A DNA stretch of 64,000 nt from Klebsormidium nitens (Eukaryota > Streptophyta > Klebsormidiophyceae > Klebsormidiales > Klebsormidiaceae). Both the position numbers and the translations under genes were made by a program. The DNA lies in the NCBI GenBank assembly GCA_000708835.1, contig DF237088.1, positions 62,001 to 126,000 of the forward strand. Reading direction: 5' to 3'. Shown here in pieces: positions 35,201 to 46,271 of the stretch. The notes beneath the pieces are model-generated. The model made no database searches, was not told where the DNA came from, and saw only the letters and a program-made list of their open reading frames with translations. How positions within the stretch are numbered: the first letter of the stretch is position 1; each line of letters opens with the position of its first letter.

Positions 35201-38200
35201 GCGGCAACCGGCGCTCAGGACGGTGAGGGGTTGGACGGTGAAGCTGGGCGGGCGGCAGATACGTGGGCAGTGGGTGCGTCAAAAGGGGTTCAGAATGGCG
35301 GTCCGGATGAGAGGGGCGGGGCAGATTCGGACGTTCCGGACTTCGTCTCCGACGAAGAATCAGAGCCAGAAGAGAAGCCGGAATACGCGGAGGCAACGAG
35401 CGGCTTGCCAGCGGATCCGAAGGCAAACGGAACGGAGGAGCGCACGCTGCCGGCAGCCCCGAAACTGTCACGGAAGGCGGACGCTCTGCCGTCGGCAGAG
35501 CTTACAGCAGTCATTCTGCCGCTTCCAAGGAGCTCTTCCGCCGGAATCCTGCCGCTTCCGAGGAGCGCTTCACCCGGAGTGCTCCCGCGGCCCAGTTCTG
35601 CGGCGGGAGTTCTGGAGCGCCCTAGCCCTCCTGCGATTCCGGTTCCGCCGGCTCCGCCGGTCCCAGATGACCTGCCGGACTTCGTCTCCTCGGGCTCGGA
35701 AGCGGAGTCGTCTGAGGAGGAGAATGGCGACACCACAGCTGACACACGCGGCCTGTCTGGTCGCCTTTCTCGGATGCCGGCACCAGCGGTTGGACTTCTC
35801 AAGTCACTGCCCGAAAAGCGAGTGAAGGAGCCTATTCCGCCGGGATTGGAACGCCCTGGACGAACCGGAACGGTGCGAACAGGCGAACGGCGGGAACAAG
35901 TCAGATTCGCCGCCGAAGTGACGAGCCCGCTGGAGCAGCTCCGTCAGGGGACGTACCAGCCCCCGCGCGTGCGCACGTCGTTCGTCGCCCAAACCCTCGA
36001 AAACCCCGCGAGTCCGCCCCTTTCCCCGCCACCGGGCCCCGAGCCGCCGGCCTCCGAACTAGAGGAGGGGGATTTTAAGCCCGGGGACGATGACGTCAGC
36101 GACGCTGACTCCGAAGGGTGGGTGACGCTGGGCAGCGAGCACGGCGGCGGTCACGACTGGCGCCTCGCACGTGACCTGTACGGAACGTTCCCCTACGAAG
36201 CGGGCTATCGCAGCCTGGCCACTAGCGCGGAGAGCAGCCTGAGTCCGCCGAAGCGGCCGCTGAGACTGAGCCAGCAGGCCGCAGGAGTGGCTGGCGGCGG
36301 AGGGAGCGCGGGACTCGAGAGGGCCCAGGCTCCGGTCGGCGCGCGACTGGGATCGGTACAGCAGCAGAAAATCGGACCCGGTCTCAATCAGGTAAGAAAG
36401 CAAGCTAAAAAGGTTTTGGTCCGCAAGCTTGTCCTCGGAATCGAAGTAGGATTCGCGAACGGTGGACGTTGCCTCCTCTATCGTGATGGGTTTTCTAGGG
36501 CGTTCATTCCGGCAGCTGGTTTTCTAAAGCCTTGAGGTGCACACTTTTAAAAACGGTGCTGAGAGCTGCCCTATGGAAGGGCATCGCCTTTAACTCCATT
36601 TTGAAGATACGCCTTTTGCTTGACTTAGGTTGCTGTTGACTTAAAAGGATTGACAAACGTTTCCAAGATCGCTAACGACCAGACAGTGTGCCGCTCCCTG
36701 CTGACCGCGTTCCGCTGCTCTCCGCAGGCTAACATCAACGACGGATGCTGGATCGACGTGGTACCGCGCAAGAAGAAGGCCCAGCCCCCTTTGCGCCCCG
36801 GCCAGGACGTGCGCATCATGGAGGCCCAGTACTTTTCGGAGGCACTTCCGGCAGCGCCCCGCGCGCATGCCAGGAAGAAAGTTCGTGGCGGCAGGAAGGT
36901 GCCGCACAGGCAGGCGGAGCTGAGGCACGCTCGATTGATGTCTGGTGAGAATCTTGAGATCTTGCGGCTTTACTTGGGCTAACGGATCTTGGCTAATGCA
37001 AGACGAAGTTGAGTTTAATAATGACATAGGTTGCTGTGCGCTCAGTCTTTGCGATAGAGGGTCGAGCGCAGGAGTGGATACACTGCCATCAAGCTGACCG
37101 TGGTGGATGGATATGCTGGGTGCTATGTGGGTTCCTGAACTTCTTGACCTCTTGTTTCCTTCCAGCCCAAGAGGCATTCTTGATGTTCACCTTGAACAAT
37201 AAGAAACTGCGCTGCTCAAGTTGCGGACTCGCTTTTGCGCAGGTACTCAGACCATCGCCAACTCTGTAGCAATTTTCTGCAGGTGCTGCACAGCTGCCTC
37301 TTCCCCCCGGCATTCAGCCCCATGCCCCGCGCCCTGCCGCTCTGCTCCACCCCAACCTCGGCCTCGCAGCCGCGTTCCCCCCGCTTCCCCCCCATCCAAA
37401 ACGCGCACAAGCGCGCCCCCAGCCGCCTTTGAACTCCCAAAATCCAGCGCGCACCAAGGCGAACACCGGCAGGCAGTACGTTCCGGCCAATACCACTTGG
37501 GCGGACATTCCGGACCCGTCCGATTCCGCAACGGACACCGGAACCCCGCTGGTTGGACGCCCCACGCACTCCCCGTTGGCTACTGAGGAACCCCTGGGAA
37601 GGAGGCGCGCTATTCCGGACCCCAAGTATCAGTTTCCGACTGAGAGACTGGCCCTGCAAGCGGGGCTGCCCAATGAGATCACTCGACAGGAGCCCCCCTC
37701 TCGCGTGGCACCTCGCCAGTACGCACCGTCCCTGCACGGGCCGTCGGCAAAAGCGCGGCCGGCAGCGCTCGGCGGGTTCCTGGGGGGGCACGTGTCGGAC
37801 AGTGGGCGCGCGGAGCAGCCACGTGCGACCCGGCAGACGGCGCAGTACTTTTCGGACGTCGAGGGAGCGGGGGTGGACCCACGAGTGGTGGAGCTGATTT
37901 GCTCGGCGGCGGACGTCCGAGCTCTTCGATCACAAGAGCGTGCAGCCGCCCCTTCCCAGCTAATTGCACACCCGCAAGTTCCCCCCGTCGGCAGACCCCC
38001 GAGGAGCCCCCAGAAGCAGAGGACCGACGCCGCCCAGATCGGCCGCCGGGCGAACGAGCCGGTTATGGTCCGGGCGGAGAGCATAATCAGCGACGAGGGT
38101 GCGGGTCGGCCACAAAAGGCGGCGAAGCGGCGGCAGGCGGAAGAGGAAGCGGACGACGCGTACTGCTGCATCTGCTTCGAGAACCCCAAGAACGCGGCGC

Positions 38201-38346
38201 TGTCGCCGTGCGGGCACCTGCTGTGCGTCGAGTGCGCGGGGGTCATGCACAAGACTAGGAAGACCTGCCCGGTGTGTAGCAAGAAGATTGAGAGCGTGCT
38301 CAAGCTGTTCGACAGCGCGATCAGATTGCCAGCTCATCTGAGATAG
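20274..38346 (+). CDS. giant protein: GREB1/TAGT-like glycosyltransferase region, helical repeats, acidic repeats, C-terminal RING
   Basis: Fourteen exons join in phase without stops: 20274-20481, 20865-21406, 21688-21891, 22173-22313, 22597-22737, 22987-24403, 24701-24906, 25294-26787, 27083-28159, 28479-29780, 30164-32882, 33402-36391, 36728-36944, 37283-38346 (about 4573 aa). Residues 251 to about 630 resemble a GT-A glycosyltransferase of the GREB1/TET-associated (TAGT) type: APIFIASRRRAD, ILVVLPEDGRGIGYARRWIQ, RYWQMDDNV. About 954-2240 is leucine/alanine-rich helix, perhaps ARM/HEAT-like. About 2240-4150 is Glu/Ser/Gly/Ala-rich and probably disordered. A C3HC4 RING (CCICFENPK, CGHLLC, TCPVC) lies at about 4512-4560, implying E3 ubiquitin-ligase activity. 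Exons of 1-3 kb are unlike those of the neighbours. The weakest joint is intron 24404-24700 (gtagtc donor); without it, one gene would stop at 24501 and a second would start later, but no in-frame ATG opens exon 24701-24906. Biological role unknown. Confidence 0.7.
21688..23570 (+). other. glycosyltransferase-like domain (GREB1/TAGT type) of the giant protein
   Basis: Exons 3 to 6 begin with a beta-strand-rich stretch (IAPIFIASRRRADVAHLNLA), followed by VVLLTIEPSD, HILVVLPEDGRGIGYARRW and the acidic MDDNVCAIRDQDE. I read this as a nucleotide-sugar transferase fold with MDDN as the likely metal-binding DxD-type motif. The order (strand with SR, IEPxD, LPExGxGIGYARRWI, then W-x-MDDN) is what I associate with the TET-associated/GREB1 glycosyltransferases. 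The motifs are seen directly; the family name is from memory and could not be checked. Downstream conserved-looking blocks are GGWGVPDVNG and ARMWYTRSCFFGSGHFDRE. Confidence 0.55.
31412..31609 (+). repeat. in-frame tandem 99-bp duplication in the giant gene
   Basis: Two adjacent 33-codon units run 31412-31510 and 31511-31609. Both begin KVK and share the helical core EGE..L.KLRRFLR (DEGEELLEKLRRFLRD and NEGEKVLKKLRRFLRT). The unit is exactly 99 bp, so the frame is kept. It is an amphipathic helix pair surrounded by disordered sequence and might serve as a binding module. Confidence 0.8.
34087..34450 (+). repeat. degenerate ETA repeats in the giant protein
   Basis: About five or six units of about 20-27 codons follow a pattern of GE(V/T), a short G-rich spacer, ETA or TAA, then V/A and glutamates (VPETAVETL, GAETAAKSE, GSETAANVS, GVESTAVIL, GPGTAAEVV). 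They lie in the acidic part of exon 12. The repetition is visible at both protein and DNA level but is imperfect. Confidence 0.65.
38161..38304 (+). other. C3HC4 RING finger of the giant protein
   Basis: The codons give CCICFENPKNAALSPCGHL, then LCVEC, then KTCPVC: a C-x2-C, C-x-H-x2-C-x2-C, C-x2-C ligand order. This is a compact RING of the type found at the C-terminus of many E3 ligases (cIAP/MUL1-like C3HC4_3). About 20 residues follow before the stop at 38344-38346. It predicts binding of a ubiquitin-conjugating enzyme; the substrate is unknown. Confidence 0.85.
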
Positions 38347-39387
38347 GCCGCGTAGTGGTTCTGGCTTGAGTGGGCAGTAGACGCTCTTTCTGCAGTGTGA
38401 CGACAATGATGGATTCTCGTGTACATTGGGCTGCTGCACGCAAAAATCTTTCGCATGTACTCTGGGTCAGATGGAGATACAGTATGGTAATCCACCAAGC
38501 GCGTTCCTTATTTCAGGGAGTCGAACGAACACATACGTAACGGCCTGATTTCCCTAGCTGTCTAACGAATCTCAGGCGTCAACATAGCGCGCGGAGCCGC
38601 ATGCAGGCCCTGCATGATAAATTTGAACCCGATCATTGCGTGGACGACATAATTCTAAGCAATATACCCTATCGAAAAGGAAAGCGGACCATGTAAGTGC
38701 TAACTGTACATGCTGATCGGGAAGCATGCCAGCGGACTGCATGCTCTTTGACAAGTTCACTGAGCGCGCGAATACAATTTGCCTAGTTAACTTACACAAA
38801 CACCAAAGGTGTGGACTCGGATCCGGTTGGGCCTGACGTACTATGATATGGGGGCATGCCGCGCGCAACGTATACGTCGTCCATGGCTATAGGCTGATAT
38901 ATTAGATTAATGTAATTACTAAATGAAGGTACGTACTTAATTAAGTCCGCAAGGTATACGGCATTACTGCCGTTTAAATCTGACGATTGCAGCTTGCATG
39001 ATCTTCAGTGCAGGGATTCTTTATACCATTCCATGAAAGTATGTTTGATAAGATCAAATCATGTGGAGTCTCGACATGCATCTCACACGAATAGATGCGT
39101 CGGCGTCAGTGAGTGGCCACCCCGGACCGACGGTAAACATGTCAAACATGCAGGTCTGAATGTTGAGTAAAACCATCACGGATCCCTTCAGTTATCAGAC
39201 ACGGTACGTGCTGCCGCGATGAAGTCAACTTTCATGCATCACCCAGACGTAGTCCCCAAGGCTTCAGGTGTAGATCTGAAGCGCATTCGTCATGATCACA
39301 TGTTTAGAGACACGTGTGCAGGCTGGATGAACGCAGCTGTTAAGAGAGAGCCGCAGAGGCAAGCGAATAGGCATAAGCAACCTTTGC
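38347..39387. other. convergent intergenic spacer
   Basis: This is the 1.0 kb between the stop codons of the giant gene and PRL1. It is more AT-rich than the flanking exons. I see no gene, RNA, transposon end or array in it. Both 3' UTRs and poly(A) sites must lie here. Confidence 0.5.
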
Positions 39388-42300
39388 TCAAAATCGCTTG
39401 ATGTCCTTGGGTGGTCTGAAAGGAAGCCCTGGATGCGTTTCTGGCGTCGCATCCTCGTCTTCCTTCCACATTTTGATCGTCTTATCGGCCTCGCATGTCA
39501 CGAGGCGGCTTCCGGTGACATCATACGTCATTGCAAAAATGCCCGCCTCGCTATCAAGAGAGCCTGGAGAGGTCAGAGCGTAGAATGTCAGTGCGATTCA
39601 AAATCGAGGTGAGAAAAGCATAGAAACTAAATTCAACAAGTGTGGCCAGTCGCTACGATCGAAGCAGCGGCCTATGCGAATACATCCTCAAAGCTCTTCT
39701 TAGCCCCTCCACGCAAGGTGCAGAAACCACCCAACAATAGCGAACCTCTTCAAATGCAAAAGGCCGGTCCTACATCCTAAAAGATTTGACAACTTGCCCA
39801 GACCGCCAATAAACGGAAAAAATGGCGTCAAAAGCCGAACCAGAAGTCACAGACGCACCCGTCCAGGACCGAACAATCTTTCTCCGCGACTCATTGACAG
39901 CAGTGACTAAGCGCCTCACCTGGCTGCACGATGGACTGGTCCTGCTGGAAGTTGTGGCCGCTCTTCCAGTCCCAGTACCACATGCTGCCGTTGTCGCCCC
40001 CCGTCGCCAGCACGCCGTCCTCGTTCACCGCCATGCAGTTCACGATCGTCTTCTGCTGCGTGCTGCGCAACCAAACCGATACAGCGGCGCCAGTCAGAGG
40101 CCACTCACCCATACAGCTTTGCACTCTGACAACGGGAACGGAGGGCTCCCTTTACTTCAAAGGTCCGCAGAATCTTATGACAAGCCCTACGGGCCGCTTT
40201 CAAAGGTCGTGTACCGCACAATAAACAAGCAGAAAGTCGGGTGTTCTTTAGGTTCCTCCTGAAAGCGGGGATAAACAAGCCCGGAGTACTGATCTGAAAT
40301 GCAATCAGAGGTAGTCACGACTGAGAATCTCAGCATAAAATAACCCATGAGGTATTCAGGGTGACAGCAAAAGAGCTGGTAAACTCACAGCATGTTGTGA
40401 AGGAACTCCCCTTGCGGCAGCTTGAACTTTTTGATGTTGTCGGCAGATGCAGAAGCGAAGGTGTGCCTGCGGATTTTCGAATAGTGAGATGCGAACGCTA
40501 TTCTGACGTGTAACTTAAAACAACATAACGATAAATAAGATACGTGAGACAACATTCGCAGACTTGAAACAGGTCAGAACTGATGCGTACTGCAAACACT
40601 GGTGTTTTCGGCAAAGCTCCTGTCGGGGACAGCCCCCCAAGACCGAATTGTGCACATCGAGAGTAGACACTTGCGAGAAATCTGTCACCTGTGAACTGGA
40701 TATTGGGCCTTTTGGTCCTTTGATTGAGTAGGAAACGTATGCAAACAACTGAACGACCACTCATACACGCGGCATGCAAAGAACAACGAGCTGAACGCGG
40801 GTGAAAGCAGGGGGGCTCACTCGAAGGGGTGCATGGCCAGCGCTCTGACCGACTTTTTGTGGAAGGTGAGGGTGGACATGGTCTTGCCGGCCGCCAGGTC
40901 CCACAGCTTGACCGTCGAGTCGTGGGAGCCCGTGATGATCTGGGGGTCCTGCACAACCAAGATAACGACCAAAGAAATTATCAAAAGGTGAGGCAAACAA
41001 CGTTGGAGGTGATCACCGTGGAAGCATGACGAAGATACGGAGCTTCGACAAGGTTGAAAACGTCGACATCTGCTCCAGCCAGCGAAATCGAGCCTGCGGC
41101 TAACTGCTTTTGTGCAGTGCAAAGGGCAGTCCCCGAACCACCGTACTTTCAGCTGAACAAGGTTTCGCTGCAGGCAGCATGGGTTCTTCCCTGACCAAAA
41201 AACGACCTTTCTAATCAGGTAACAGCAGGAGACCGCACCCCTGGAAGACAGTAATAGAAGTGCATAATCATCTTGAGGGTAAGCCCATGCGACTCACAGT
41301 AGGTTGTGTCAACACGGCGCACACAGTGTTCTCGTGGCCTGACAGACAGAAGATCTGCGCTTTGGTGCGCATGTCCCACACCTGCACCAAGAAAGAGCGA
41401 TCGCCGTCAGCAAACGAACCGTTCGCATAACCCCAAATCTTATCAAAGTGTACCGGAGAACGAAGCAAGCGGACAGTACGAACGCTTCCTGATCGAACCA
41501 AGCCTAGCGCTGTTGAGCGGGTACGAACATGGTCAAAACACTACGTCAGGTTTGTTGATTTTGTCCTGTTTCTTTTCGTGAGCCAAATGCATTCTGATGA
41601 TGCAGTTTCAACCAGAAAGGTAGTCAGGAAAAGTGACAGGAAATGTGACTCATCAGGGTGATAGAAGCAGAAACAATTGCACGCAATGGTGAGCTCACTC
41701 GGCACGCCGAGTCTCGGCCGCCCGTCATGAGAATGTCGAGCGTGGGGTGGAGGGCGAGGCAGTAGACGCCGCTGAGATGGCCGTGGTACGAACGGATGAC
41801 CTGGACGGCGGAGAAGTTAAGAGTTCAACATGTGGCAACATTCAGATCCTTTTCTGAGTTCGCTGTATCAAGGATCAGCGCTTTGAAAAGGTCAGAGCGT
41901 TTCTTAGTTGCAACTACTCTAAAGGGCCAGCATCTGGAAGATTGTAACCGATTCTTGCGTGCAGATTTTCAAGAAGGGGGGCTTGCTTGAAAACGAATAT
42001 GAGGACCTCTGCCTGGACTTACGATGAGAGGGTGCCCTGATAATGCAGTGGACCATACAGATGTAAGATCGGGAGCCGACACCACATTGCTTTGCCTCGC
42101 AGAAAAAAGTCGCTCGGCTCGACTCAATGCTGGGGATGGGAACGGGCTTAAAGAACAACCATCTCGGCTTACCTTGTTGTACTCGAGGTCCCAACACTTG
42201 ACTTGCTTGTCGTCTCCCGCAGAAAACATGTACGGGTGTCGAGAGCTCACAGCAAGGCCTGCAGCAGCAATTAACTGGTAAGCCCCTCTTTGCCTCTATG

Positions 42301-44420
42301 CTTTTCTTGCCTCTATACTTTTGATCCAAAGCGCTCCCGCTGAAGAGCCCCGCCTCAGCTACCCATTATCGAAATCTTCATAAGAATGGCATATTCATCA
42401 CTTCCAGGAACGGGAGAGCAGATCAAGACTCCCACACAAGCGGCTTTCTCGCTGTTTCGGTATCCCGTAAAAGCTTACCTCGGACTTGCTCGATGTGGCC
42501 CGTTAACGTCAGCTTCAACTGCCCCGAAGCGGTGTCCCACACCTGCAAAAAGACCCAATCACTGCTCGGCGCTTTTGGAATAAACACTTTTCACTTCCAG
42601 TCGGACCAAAGACTTCCGACATGTCTAGATGGTTCAAGCAGTCGACTGAATGCGCGCTGCACACTTGCGGCACACTTGCTGCACACTTGCACACTTTGAC
42701 CAACCCCTTTTAGAACCTGAGACTTATCTACGGCTTCGACAGTCAGAGTACCATTGAAGGGCGTGATAAAGCTGAAACGTTTTGGCTTAAAGGAGACCCT
42801 GGTTCATAAGAAGTTCCCCGCTTATACACTGTCAACAGTCGGCACAATGTAATTATCTAGCAAGTGTCTGTCTAGCACAAAAGTGGCACTAAGATGCATG
42901 GGCGCTCACCTTTATTGTCCGGTCAGCTGAGCCCGTGACAAACCACTCGTTCCCCGGTTCAAATGCTACTGATCGCACCCACCCAAGATGCCCCGAAATC
43001 ACCTGCAGGACAGATCGCAACCTCAGCACTGTCGCCAACCAGACTGGCGAGCTCCGAGTCCGCAGACAAAATATCTTGAACGTTTCGAACTCATACTCTA
43101 TTGCTGCAAGTCGTTTTACCACAGTCTGAAGCAGACTGCCAACAATCTGCCGCACAAATCCAGGCAAGCATACCACTGCTCTACTCTCGACTGGGGCAGA
43201 ATATGTGAGCACTCGTTCTTCCTCGGCAAAATCCTATTGTTTTAGGAACAAATTTCCAACTGCGTGCAATTGCAGTCACTGCCATCAACGCTCAACCACT
43301 CACCCGGTACAGTTTCCAGGGCGGATGCCACACTGGCTTCGGCCATTTGCTCGGCAGCCGCTTGAGCACCTGCGCGCTGAACTGGTCTTTCGACCCCAAC
43401 GTGCTAAGCGCCATGTTTCCAGGCGCTTTCGGCACATCCGGCGCCGCCGCCTGGTGAATCACCAGCTCGTTGCCGGGGCCTGCCGCTGCCCCCGCAACGG
43501 GGGGGTGCTTAGCTCCCGACGTGCTAGGGACGGCAGCCTCAGCGGCCCCCCCGGCCGGGCGCCGAATGTCGGCTGCATGGGGGGGTGCGGCGGCGGCGAT
43601 GTCTTTGGAGGGGACCGGGAGCGGCTTGTCTTTGATGGCAGCGTACTCGTCATTGATCTTTGCGGAGATGCGGGCTTGCGTGCTGGGACAGGGAGGAATC
43701 AGAATTGGCGGGTGAGATTCTGGATAGTCTCACGAGAACAGGGTTTGGCGCAAAAATTGGACAATTGAGCACTCGGGGCTCTGGCACCAGGCTGTGCTTT
43801 CCCGGGGAAACAGGAGGTGGTGCTTATTCATGAGGTCTTATCCAGATTGCGTACCACCACAGGCACTGTGCTCAAACTGAAGAAAGAACCCTAGTGTGAA
43901 CCTGCTTAGCAGCGTAGACCAGACCCTGCTGAGCAGAGGCCGAATTCCGCAAAGACCATGAACATAACAAACGGAACAAAGGTCTGAGACTCTTCAAGAT
44001 GTGGTAAGCAGGTAAGGGGCAGCAGAAAAAGGTGCAAACAAACATTTTCAAAGATGACAGAGCTCTGGAACGAGATGAAGGAATTGTCACCACAAATTTT
44101 CTATGTTCATTTAACAGGCACGGACCATGATCCATTACCAACAAACAGAATGCGGCACCAATTAAGGGTAGTTTCTTGTTACAGTTGGACAATTCCCACA
44201 GGAAAGATGGATCCATGCCTCCACGGCTGCTGGAGCAAAGCCAAGGCTGATACATGGCACCATTGATAAATTCTTGGGTGAATGGACACCTGAGGGCATC
44301 CGGAGCTGGCCGCTCTCCTCGATTGGAGAGGAACAACTCGTAGGTCCGCTTCAACGACTTTTGATACAGCTTCCGCAGCGAGTGTGGCTCAACATCCTCC
44401 GCCACCGCCATGCCTGGCAT
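39388..44420 (-). CDS. PRL1: WD40 protein PRL1 (PLRG1), spliceosome NTC subunit
   Basis: Nuclear WD40 scaffold of the NineTeen/Prp19 complex needed for splicing. In Arabidopsis PRL1 also affects sugar and hormone responses and immunity. Eleven exons in transcript order: 44420-44290, 43682-43304, 43002-42910, 42542-42479, 42258-42173, 41800-41699, 41381-41298, 40948-40821, 40466-40389, 40062-39920, 39563-39388 (487 aa; Arabidopsis has 486). The N-terminus has [20 protein letters not shown] as in PRL1, then an Ala/Pro-rich linker. The propeller runs [126 protein letters not shown] and [20 protein letters not shown]. It ends in [11 protein letters not shown] nearby GTG at 44522 also opens the frame, but ATG 44420 matches the family start best. 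The gene is divergent from the PDRG1-like gene. Confidence 0.95.
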
Positions 44421-45066
44421 CGAACGCTCCTCCGAAGCGCTTCCCAACCCTCCCGCTGGAACCTGACCGCCTTTTCCCCCTCCCTGACACTTCGTGACCC
44501 CTTCCCTCCCTCCGGCCAACACTGATTATGCGCGCACTGTCGCCACTCTCCTCTTGGAACAGAGCCTGGACAGAGCTTTGCTTTGGCTTGGCCAACTCGT
44601 TATATCGTCGTCGAGTGTGTGTGTGTGAGCTTTGCAGAGTTTGCTGTGGTCGCGGTCAAGACGCTGTAATTGTAACTGGCTGCTGGTTTAGTATAGACTA
44701 AGAAAACTACAAAGGTAAATCTGTTCAATGGCCACGTTTGTAGTGTCCACGTTGCAGTGTGCGAGGAGCCGCATTCTGAAGGCGGTGTTTTCAGGGTTAA
44801 GTCAAGTTTTAGTTCACCGAGTCTAACCAGTTTTTATAACTACAAGTTTTTGAGCAGCTTAGGCTTGGCAACCACATTTCCTGCTTTTCTTCAATGCTGC
44901 CTTTCTTCCAATCCTCTTCCAATCAGGTTGCCAGCACCTCCGCCTTAAGTTTTTCCATGTCACTTTCCCCTTCCTTGTCAGGCTCTCTACCAACTGCGCA
45001 TTTCAATCAAATTGAGGCACTTCTTGGATCAATCAGGCTCTGAAGTTCAGCGCTCCATCTTTTCAT
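44421..45066. promoter_or_regulatory. divergent promoter region, PRL1 / PDRG1-like
   Basis: This 646-bp spacer lies between two outward-facing start codons. It contains a short GT run (GTGTGTGTGTG, about 44617-44627) and no coding sequence I recognise. Both promoters and 5' UTRs must fit here, so shared regulation is possible but not shown by any motif. Confidence 0.5.
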
Positions 45067-46271
45067 ATGACTACCTCGGCGGCTCCCCTTGGCACCCCCC
45101 TTGCGCATGAAGATGTTCTCAAGCTCCAAGCGGAGCTGGCGGAGATAGGCATCCTGCAAGAGAAACTGATCTTGCTCAGACAGGAGGTGAGCTGCGCATC
45201 CCCTTGAGCAGACGTCAGTTTGCAGTGCGAGCTTTGGTGATGGTGCAACGCCTCAGCCTACAAGTCTCGGGTTGATTGCAGGGTTGCAATGTCTGCTGCC
45301 CCTTTAACTTCCTGTGCTGCTGCAACTCCAGCTGGATTGCTGTAAGACGATGTTGCTGATTCAGAAAGTTGCCTCCTCAAATACCTGGAAGGAACTTGTA
45401 GCACACCATGCGCTTGAGTAAGTTTAACAACAAACATACTTTGGCAAACAGTTGGAACATCTATCCCCCAGTCCAGGTTGATGACTATTTCCCTGTCGCC
45501 AGTCGTGCTTCCCCACTGAATGAAGCATACCTTCAGTGGCCTTCAACTCGTCGAAACAAGTACTCAAGATCGCAGCCTTACACTCCCTTGCTTTTCCTGC
45601 AGCTTCTCAATTTGGACAGGAAACAGATTGCGAATCGAGAAGCACTAGCTGCACTGCAACGGCGGGCCAGAGAGCAAGAAGCCACCAGAAAGGGCGCCAG
45701 CAACAGTAGTGGAATATGCACATCCTGCGGAGCTGAAGGAGGGGGCATGCATGAGCCTGTGTGGTTGGCGGCGGCCCCTAGCAGTGCCTTTGTGCTGCTG
45801 CCGCATCAAAGGGCAGTCCGTCAGCTGGAGCAGGGTGAGTTGGCTGCTGGGGGTTTAGCGGGGTATGCCCAAAGGAATGAAATTGCTTCCCGAAATGCTT
45901 GCCAAAAGGAAGGATCAGGCTTTGCTGAGATCGATCTGGGCCTATCCTTTAACCACCGGAATCACTTTCTCGAATATGGTCAGTTGATGGACTTATGCAT
46001 TCCTTGCTGAGTTCTCAGTATCATTCGACTCAATTTGGAACTTCGCAAGCAGAACGAATCGTTTGCCAGAAGACTCTGGGTTGGCGTTGCGGAGATAAGT
46101 TCTGATGCTCTTCTTACTATATCTGCAGATCAAGAAAGCTTGAAATCGAAGTTTAAGCAGCTAAAAGTTGGTGAGAGAAAGCTTGAAAGCCTTTTATCTG
46201 AAAAGGCCAGTCAAGCATCTCAAAGTTCTTCAGATCCTGGAGTCCTACAAACGCTTCTGTCCGTGAGATAG
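45067..46271 (+). CDS. PDRG1-like prefoldin-family protein (p53 and DNA damage-regulated protein 1)
   Basis: Small coiled-coil protein of the prefoldin-beta type. PDRG1 is a subunit of the PAQosome (R2TP/prefoldin-like) co-chaperone, which helps assemble RNA polymerases and PIKK kinases. Three exons: 45067-45186, 45603-45834, 46129-46271 (164 aa). The N-terminal helix (LQAELAEIGILQEKLILLRQE) continues directly into LLNLDRKQIANREALAALQR, which matches the LDxKRxxNREGLRALQK segment of PDRG1. The central strand is VWLAAAPSSAFVLLP and the second helix is LEQDQESLKSKFKQLKV, again as in PDRG1 (EKDQxxLDKEIEKL). An insert between helix 1 and the strand (KGASNSSGICTSCGAEGGG) carries a CxxC and is unusual. 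The C-terminus is Ser/Gln-rich and lacks the GFNLNPL ending of animal PDRG1. Identification is reasonable but sequence identity is low. Confidence 0.72.
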
